Shown here piece by piece: positions 58,245-64,000 of a DNA stretch of 64,000 nucleotides (the stretch's first letter is position 1; each line of letters opens with the position of its first letter). The notes beneath the pieces were generated by a model, which worked only from the letters and a program-made list of their open reading frames with translations, ran no database searches and had not been told where the DNA came from. Source of the DNA: Tieghemostelium lacteum (Eukaryota > Evosea > Eumycetozoa > Dictyosteliales > Raperosteliaceae); contig LODT01000006.1 in assembly GCA_001606155.1 (NCBI GenBank), positions 930,001 through 994,000 of the forward strand. The letters are read 5' to 3'. The translations under genes and the position numbers were made by a program.

Positions 58245-61200
58245 ATGGCGGAACAGAAAAATGACCATCAACTACAAAAGTCGATGGATAGTGCCATAGT
58301 TACAATTAATGAAAAAGGAATAATAATGTCAGTGGATAGAAAGACATGTGAACTATTTGGATATACCATTGAGGAATTACAGCTAAAGAAAGTGAATATA
58401 TTGATCCCTTCACCATACAAGGAACAGCATGACACGTATCTAAAGAATTATTTTGAAACGGGTATAAAAAAGATCATTGATAAGACCAGGGTTGTAGAAG
58501 GACTCTGCAAAGATGGCAGTGTCTTTCCTATAACCCTATCTATTACCGAAGTCTTTATATGGAATAAGAGAATGTTTATAGGTTCTATTGAACCTGTAAT
58601 TGATAAACGATTGATTCTGTACACTGATGTCAATGGCGTGATGACCTATTGCAATAGGGCCATTGAAGAGATGTTAGGGTACACACCTTCAGAGATCTTT
58701 GGAAAGAATGTCTCTACACTCATGCCATCACCTCACGCAACTTCCCACCAATCCTACATTAACAAAAACTATCATGGTAATGGTATTCTTAAAATGCTTG
58801 GAAGAATCAGAAATCTACCGATAAAACATAAATCTGGTGTGGTCTTTCTCGTTTCGATTTTGGTGACTAAAATCAGTACAGATGGAATAGATATGTTCAA
58901 AGCAATCATACAGACTCCACCTCAGGAAGCTGTTTTTACAGTGGACAATGAGGGTATAATTAAATCTTGTAATTTTAATTTCACCGAACCCATGTTTGGG
59001 TACCCTCAAAAAGAGCTCATTGGCAACACTATTGGACTTTTGATTCCTGAAATGTCAAAAGTAATCACAGAACAACAACAACAGGTGCAGTCCTCTATCA
59101 TGCTCAATAGCAGTGGTTCCTCTTCTAACAGTTCCTCTAAAATTCAGTCACCCTCTGACTACAACCAACACGATGATCGTGAGGGCATCGAATGCTGGTT
59201 AGGTAAAACCAGAAAGGTTAATGTCTATCATAAAGATGGTTCGAACTTTCCTGTCAATTTGGAAATTATCAAACTACAACCTTCACCAGAAGGTTCCGAA
59301 TCCAACTATTCCATACAAATTAAAAGATTTGTAGATCCAAATAGTTTTCATAGTCCATCTCATGGTCAGAATAACAGTGGAAATAATAATAACAACAATA
59401 TCAATAGTAGTAGTCAAAATAATACTTCTCAAAAAAGTAGTGGAAAAAAAGATAAAAATAGTGAAAAAAAGAGAAAGAATAAAAGACAGTTAAGTGACAA
59501 TGAAGATGATGAAGATGAAGAAGATGAGGATGATAGAAAAAATAAGAAATCAAAAAGTACATCAAATAATAATAATAATAATAATAACAATGGTGGGTCT
59601 AATGATAGCCCAATAAGTAATTCAACACCAGTTAACTATCCTCAAGAGATTATTGGAGAATATATAATGGGTAAAACACTAGGACGTGGTAATTATGGTA
59701 TAGTAAAATTAGGTACTCATGTAAAATCACGTTTAGAAATTGCCATTAAAATCATTTACAGAGATCAAATGACTGAACCTGAATATCTTAGATGCAAAAG
59801 AGAAATTGAAATTTTAAAGATTTTAAATCATCCAAATATTAATAAGTAAGTTCATGATCAACCAATAAGAAAGAGAACAAAAAAAAAGTATTTCAAGTTA
59901 ATACTAATGATGATAATGATTTTATATTTAGGTTATTAAATGTTTTAGAAAAAGATGATTCAATGTATATATTTATGGAATATTGTACTGGTGGTGATTT
60001 ATTGGGATATATAAATGATAAAGATAAAGTTGCACCACTGAATCCATTGCTTAAGGATAAAGTTCATATAAAAATGGGATCACCTCTGAGTGAGGAAGAA
60101 TCTAGAAGAATATTTACACAAATATCATTGGGTATCTCACATTGTCATCATTTAAATATAGCACATAGAGATATCAAACATAAAAATATACTGTTTGACG
60201 ACAAACACAACGTAAAGATTATTGATTTTGGTCTGAGTAATTGGTCATTTCAAAACTTTGTTCAGAGTTTTTGTGGTACACCTGTTTATTCAAGCCCTGA
60301 GATGATACTGGGTATTGCTTACTCTGGACCTGAAGTTGATATATGGTCCCTTGGGGTCATTCTGTATAGTTTGCCTAGTGGTTATCTACCATTTCCTAAT
60401 GTCAGTGATATCATTAATGGTAAATACCATATACCATCTAGTTTCTCAATGGAGCTACAAGATTTGATTAAACAAATGTTGAACGTTGACAGAGAAAAGA
60501 GAATTCCAATTAATTCTATACTTCAGCATCCTTGGATTCAGAAAGATAATCCATTCCTACAAGAGATCAATCAACAGCTATTACAACAACAATATCAAAA
60601 ACAGAATTTACAAATTTCAACACCACCAAATACAACGGTTATTCAACCTAATCATAATATAGTAGGAGGTAGTGGGGTTGGTGGAGGTGGTTCAGTTACC
60701 ACTCCTAGTACCATAGTTTCTGGTAGTACTCCAATATTGAATACACCAAACTCTAATCTCAATGCTATTAGTACACCAATTCTAAATATCAGCAATAACA
60801 GCAATATCAGTAATAGCAGCAACAATAACAATACTAATATTCAGACACCAAATATTTCATTCTCACAACTTTCACCAACATCATCACCAACTACACCATC
60901 AACAGTTCCACCTCAACTCTACAATAACCCAAATAATTATTTTTTTCAATATAATCCTTTTTTGATTAATCAGACTACAAATCAAAATCTAAGTGGTATA
61001 CCCACAACTATTAATCCAAATTTAAATAATAATAATACTAGTAATAATAATACCAATAATAATAATAATAATAGTTCAAATTTGATTAGTTCACCTCTGT
61101 TACCATCAACTTTACCACCACAACCCATTCCACCACAACCAACTTATTTTCAAATCCCTTATACAGCTGACCAAATAACTGCCATTCAACAACAACAACA

Positions 61201-61393
61201 ACTTTTACTACAACAACAACAACAAATACAACAACAACAAACTCAAGCACAATTAAACATTCAATACCAAAATCCAAACCAAGATTTTTATAACCAGAAT
61301 TATTATATGGTTCCACCACCACCAAATAATATTATTCATACTGGTAACAATAATACAAATTTAGAAAATCAAAATAGTGAAATAAATAATTAA
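58245..61393 (+). CDS. Protein kinase with three PAS domains (PASK-like)
   Basis: Two exons, 58245-59845 and 59932-61393 (intron 86 bp, donor GTAAGT), give about 1020 aa. Three PAS units lie in the first third: ATVTINEKGIIMSVDRKTCE region, VNGVMTYCNRAIEEMLGYTP region and FTVDNEGIIKSCNFNF region. A Ser/Asn and Lys/Glu-rich linker follows. The kinase starts MGKTLGRGNYGIVKLGTH, with IAIKII lysine, catalytic loop HRDIKHKNILF, DFG in IIDFGLSNW and SFCGTPVYSSPEM. It belongs to the CAMK-like/SNF1 neighbourhood, as in human PASK. The tail is poly-Asn and poly-Gln. PAS domains probably sense a metabolite or light-like cue; the ligand is unknown. The splice site falls inside the kinase N-lobe. Confidence 0.9.
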
Positions 61394-61487
61394 TTATTAA
61401 TTAATTAATCAAACTTAAAGAAACTTCACTTTTTTTTTTTATTGAGATATTTTTTAAATTTTGATTAAAAATCTTATCTTATTTTGA

Positions 61488-63092
61488 ATGGAAGAGTACA
61501 ATTACTCAAAAACATTTAATCAAAATTATTTGTTAAAGAAAATACTTTTAGAGATTATAAATGATAGATTTGTACCAGTTGGAAGTAAACTTTTATTAGC
61601 ATTAGTTTGTAAGAGATGGAAAGATTTTGCAATTGTAGAGAGAATTGATGTAAAGACAACTTTTCATAAAAGACTTTTTGAAACTAAAATACTACCTAGA
61701 TATATAAAATCATTAATATTAAAAGTTACTCTCAGGACATATGGTGATATTCCTAAAATCACTTATATAATGAAACAGTCACTTAAACAATTGCATTATT
61801 TTAGATATGAATATTTGGAAGCTATGCAGAGGTTATATATTGAACCTGAGATTCTGGGTAGTCTCACACCAACTCAATTAAAGTCTTTTGAATTTGTAGT
61901 TAATTCGCCATATTTTCATCCAGAGTTGATTATGTATAAAATGGTGGATTTTTGTGAAATGTTACCTGTGGATTTGGTATCTTTTCAATTCTCTATGTTA
62001 TTTGATGTTGGATACCAGAATTGTCTATTACAGATGTACGAGATGGTAGCCACGAGATCTTTTCAAAATTCTATATCAAGTCTAAAGAGGTTGGGTATAG
62101 GTCAGTTGTTTAGAACTTTTAAAGAACAAGATACATTCTGGGAGAAATTAGCATTGATTGAACATGTAGATCAGTTGTATCATGTTCCTGAACTAATACT
62201 GAATCACTTAACGTTTATGTTCTCAGGTGCACTCACTCAGAATATGACATACTTTGGAGTGGGTGCAGAGTGTAGGGAGTACATTGAAAAGTTCTTTAAT
62301 CAGCATCTATCTAATTTTCAGAATTTGGTTAGATTGGATATTGTGAATATTCAGTTGGAAAAAGATGCACCATTTGATGAATTGTTTGGACTCTATTTAA
62401 TGTCATCTCAGATTAGACATTTAAAGATCAGAAATCATTTAGACCCTGACCAAATATTGCTAGATTGCATTTGTAAAATGAGGTATTTGGAAGTATTCAA
62501 GTTTGTACATGACCAGAATCAAGTGAAATTGAATGGAAATGGATGGTCTGTTGGTAGCTTTGTAGGAGCTCCTAAAATACAAGTACAGTTTCCTCATGAG
62601 TTTAAGTCTCCATTAAGAACTTTAAAACTTCGTGGTTTAAGGCAAATGAATATACTTCAGAGTAGATTTGTAACTGTAACTCCAATATCTACTAAACTTA
62701 TATACCTAAATATAGATTTTGAAATGTTACTCAAAAGAAATCATCAATGTATGGTTCATTTCCTACAGGTATACACTCGGTTAGAACGATTGTACATTTA
62801 CGGAATTGTAGAAACTAAAAAATCATTAACCTCCGAAATGGAACTTAATTTATTTTTTAAGAATGTATTTTGTAATTCATCTCTAAAAGAACTTATATTT
62901 ATGTCAACTACAATGAATTATTCTCTATTAGACCAATTATTTAATTCATATACTCTCAATGCTACTATATCAAATCTAAAAGTTATACAATTTCAACATT
63001 CAGTTGGTTTAATCCATTATCTACAAAACAAGAAACAATGTGATTGGTTAATAAGTGATTCTAAATCTCAAGTATCTTGTTTTTTTAAATAA
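61488..63092 (+). CDS. F-box/LRR-like protein, tandem paralogue 1
   Basis: 534 aa, single exon. The N-terminal F-box reads LLKKILLEIINDRFVPVGSK then LALVCKRWKDFAIVERI. The rest is a solenoid-like series of hydrophobic strands (SLKQLHYFRYEYLEAMQRLY, NLVRLDIVNIQLEKDAP, SLKELIFMSTTMNYSLLDQL) typical of dictyostelid F-box proteins. It is closely related in layout to the next gene: both share the pattern 'FW--l--i---dqLYhVPE'. Spacing to it is only about 118 bp. Probably an SCF adaptor by family; no target evident. Confidence 0.8.
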   Translation: MEEYNYSKTFNQNYLLKKILLEIINDRFVPVGSKLLLALVCKRWKDFAIVERIDVKTTFHKRLFETKILPRYIKSLILKVTLRTYGDIPKITYIMKQSLKQLHYFRYEYLEAMQRLYIEPEILGSLTPTQLKSFEFVVNSPYFHPELIMYKMVDFCEMLPVDLVSFQFSMLFDVGYQNCLLQMYEMVATRSFQNSISSLKRLGIGQLFRTFKEQDTFWEKLALIEHVDQLYHVPELILNHLTFMFSGALTQNMTYFGVGAECREYIEKFFNQHLSNFQNLVRLDIVNIQLEKDAPFDELFGLYLMSSQIRHLKIRNHLDPDQILLDCICKMRYLEVFKFVHDQNQVKLNGNGWSVGSFVGAPKIQVQFPHEFKSPLRTLKLRGLRQMNILQSRFVTVTPISTKLIYLNIDFEMLLKRNHQCMVHFLQVYTRLERLYIYGIVETKKSLTSEMELNLFFKNVFCNSSLKELIFMSTTMNYSLLDQLFNSYTLNATISNLKVIQFQHSVGLIHYLQNKKQCDWLISDSKSQVSCFFK

Positions 63093-63210
63093 TAATTAAA
63101 TAATAATATTTATTAAATTATTTTTTATTATTGTATTTAATATATTCTTTGAATTTAATTCGATTACTGTTTTTTGATATTTTTAGACATTTTTTTATGC
63201 AATCAGTTAT

Positions 63211-64000
63211 ATGGATCAACAATATACATCTCCTATTACTCAGTGGGACTATTTGATAAGAAAGGTTATCTATAGTTTCATAGCTGATAAATATATATCA
63301 ATAGAGGACAAAACAGCATTGAGATTAGTCTGTAAGAAATGGTTTGATTTTGTATCTATTGAAAACTATATTATAAAATCTTATAACCAAAGATATAACT
63401 TTGAAAGATATGGAGTACCTAGTACAGTAAAGAAAATGAAGCTTAAATTTACTCAAGTTAGACAATCAGAAATTTCTGATAAAATGTCATTAGCAATGAA
63501 AAACTTAGAAGAGTTTAAATTCGTTATGTCAGTATCTCCTTCTGGAGGATATCCTATAGATGATCTTTATCTAAAGTGCTTGAATACAGAATCACTAAAA
63601 GAATTCAAGTATTACAACTATTCAAAAAATACATTATTTAATTCTATTTTATTTCAAGCTGAAAGAATTGCAAGAGAAATTGGAAGATATAAGATTGAAT
63701 CATTTCAATTCTCTTCACTGTATACCAGTGATATTCAATATTACACTAGACTATTAGAAACATTGTCACTGTCCACTTATCCTTCTGTTCTAAGGAGAAT
63801 CAATATAGGTCATAAATTTAGTAGATATTCTCAATTTATTTCATTTTGGAATGCATTAAAAAATATTGATAATCTTTATCAGGTACCAGAAATGGTTGTT
63901 AATAATATAAATCTGTATGAAAGTGATGCGGAAGGTGATTTATTACCTGTGTCACAAACTCTAGCTGAAGAGTTTTTTACTCTACATTTATCTAAATTTA
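63211..64000 (+). CDS. F-box/LRR-like protein, tandem paralogue 2, 3' partial
   Basis: Starts at ATG 63211 (MDQQYTSPITQWDYLIRKVI) and remains open to the window end (263 codons). F-box-like segment: SFIADKYISIEDKTALRLVC, KKWFDFVSIENYII. Similar to the preceding gene in F-box, spacing and the segment LKNIDNLYQVPEMVVNNINL. Tandem duplication is inferred. The C-terminal part lies outside the window. Confidence 0.82.
   Translation, partial: MDQQYTSPITQWDYLIRKVIYSFIADKYISIEDKTALRLVCKKWFDFVSIENYIIKSYNQRYNFERYGVPSTVKKMKLKFTQVRQSEISDKMSLAMKNLEEFKFVMSVSPSGGYPIDDLYLKCLNTESLKEFKYYNYSKNTLFNSILFQAERIAREIGRYKIESFQFSSLYTSDIQYYTRLLETLSLSTYPSVLRRINIGHKFSRYSQFISFWNALKNIDNLYQVPEMVVNNINLYESDAEGDLLPVSQTLAEEFFTLHLSKF

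Overview
This 64 kb window comes from a social amoeba (dictyostelid) nuclear genome. The base composition is very A+T-rich. Genes are separated by short A/T-rich spacers with oligo-T runs ahead of starts. Introns are small (about 53-211 bp), with GTAAGT, GTATGT or GTAGGT donors and TAG acceptors. Proteins carry poly-Q, poly-N and Ser/Thr runs, and FNIP-like and F-box/LRR families are abundant. Introns are less homopolymeric than in Dictyostelium discoideum, so a more distant genus (for example Heterostelium, Cavenderia or Tieghemostelium) is likely, but the species cannot be fixed from sequence alone. No CRISPR array, rRNA or convincing tRNA gene was seen.

Layout. 1-9.2 kb: the 3' part of a STE-type kinase gene, an FHA-domain gene, a DUF726/TMCO4-like gene and a two-span membrane protein gene. 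9.3-15 kb: a previously hidden KEOPS Pcc1 homologue divergent from a five-exon TOE1-type deadenylase, a small secreted CBM49-like protein, an acidic protein of unknown function and the beta subunit of cytosolic Phe-tRNA synthetase. 15-19.6 kb: Mediator subunit 15 divergent from the SAGA subunit Ada1/Tada1. 19.7-24 kb: neutral ceramidase and the mitochondrial phosphate carrier. 24-34.7 kb is a looser, accessory-like zone. It holds several decayed coding relics, a possible GIY-YIG-like gene, an FNIP-like protein with a membrane tail, a bacterial-type TrmN6 methyltransferase, a Crinkler-type SAM/P-loop NTPase/nuclease-fold gene and a decayed Tc1/mariner/IS630-type transposase. 34.7-48 kb: an F-box-LRR gene, an ALDH3 dehydrogenase, kinesin-5 and kinesin-14 in tandem, a secreted SET protein and Hsp90 co-chaperone p23. 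48.5-55 kb: F-box genes and two copies of one LRR-like gene, both damaged. 55-61.4 kb: an AAGAB/p34 adaptin-binding homologue, CAAX protease Ste24 and a triple-PAS kinase. 61.5-64 kb: two tandem F-box paralogues, the second running off the edge.

Most protein boundaries were rebuilt here by joining exons whose phases match. The most useful outcomes are: (i) a Pcc1 gene invisible to simple ORF calls; (ii) a spliced C-terminal exon that completes the ALDH3 fold; (iii) Mediator/SAGA and KEOPS/TOE1 head-to-head pairs; (iv) neighbouring antagonistic spindle kinesins; (v) an apparently whole Crinkler-like gene; and (vi) a bacterial-type methyltransferase with an altered catalytic motif.
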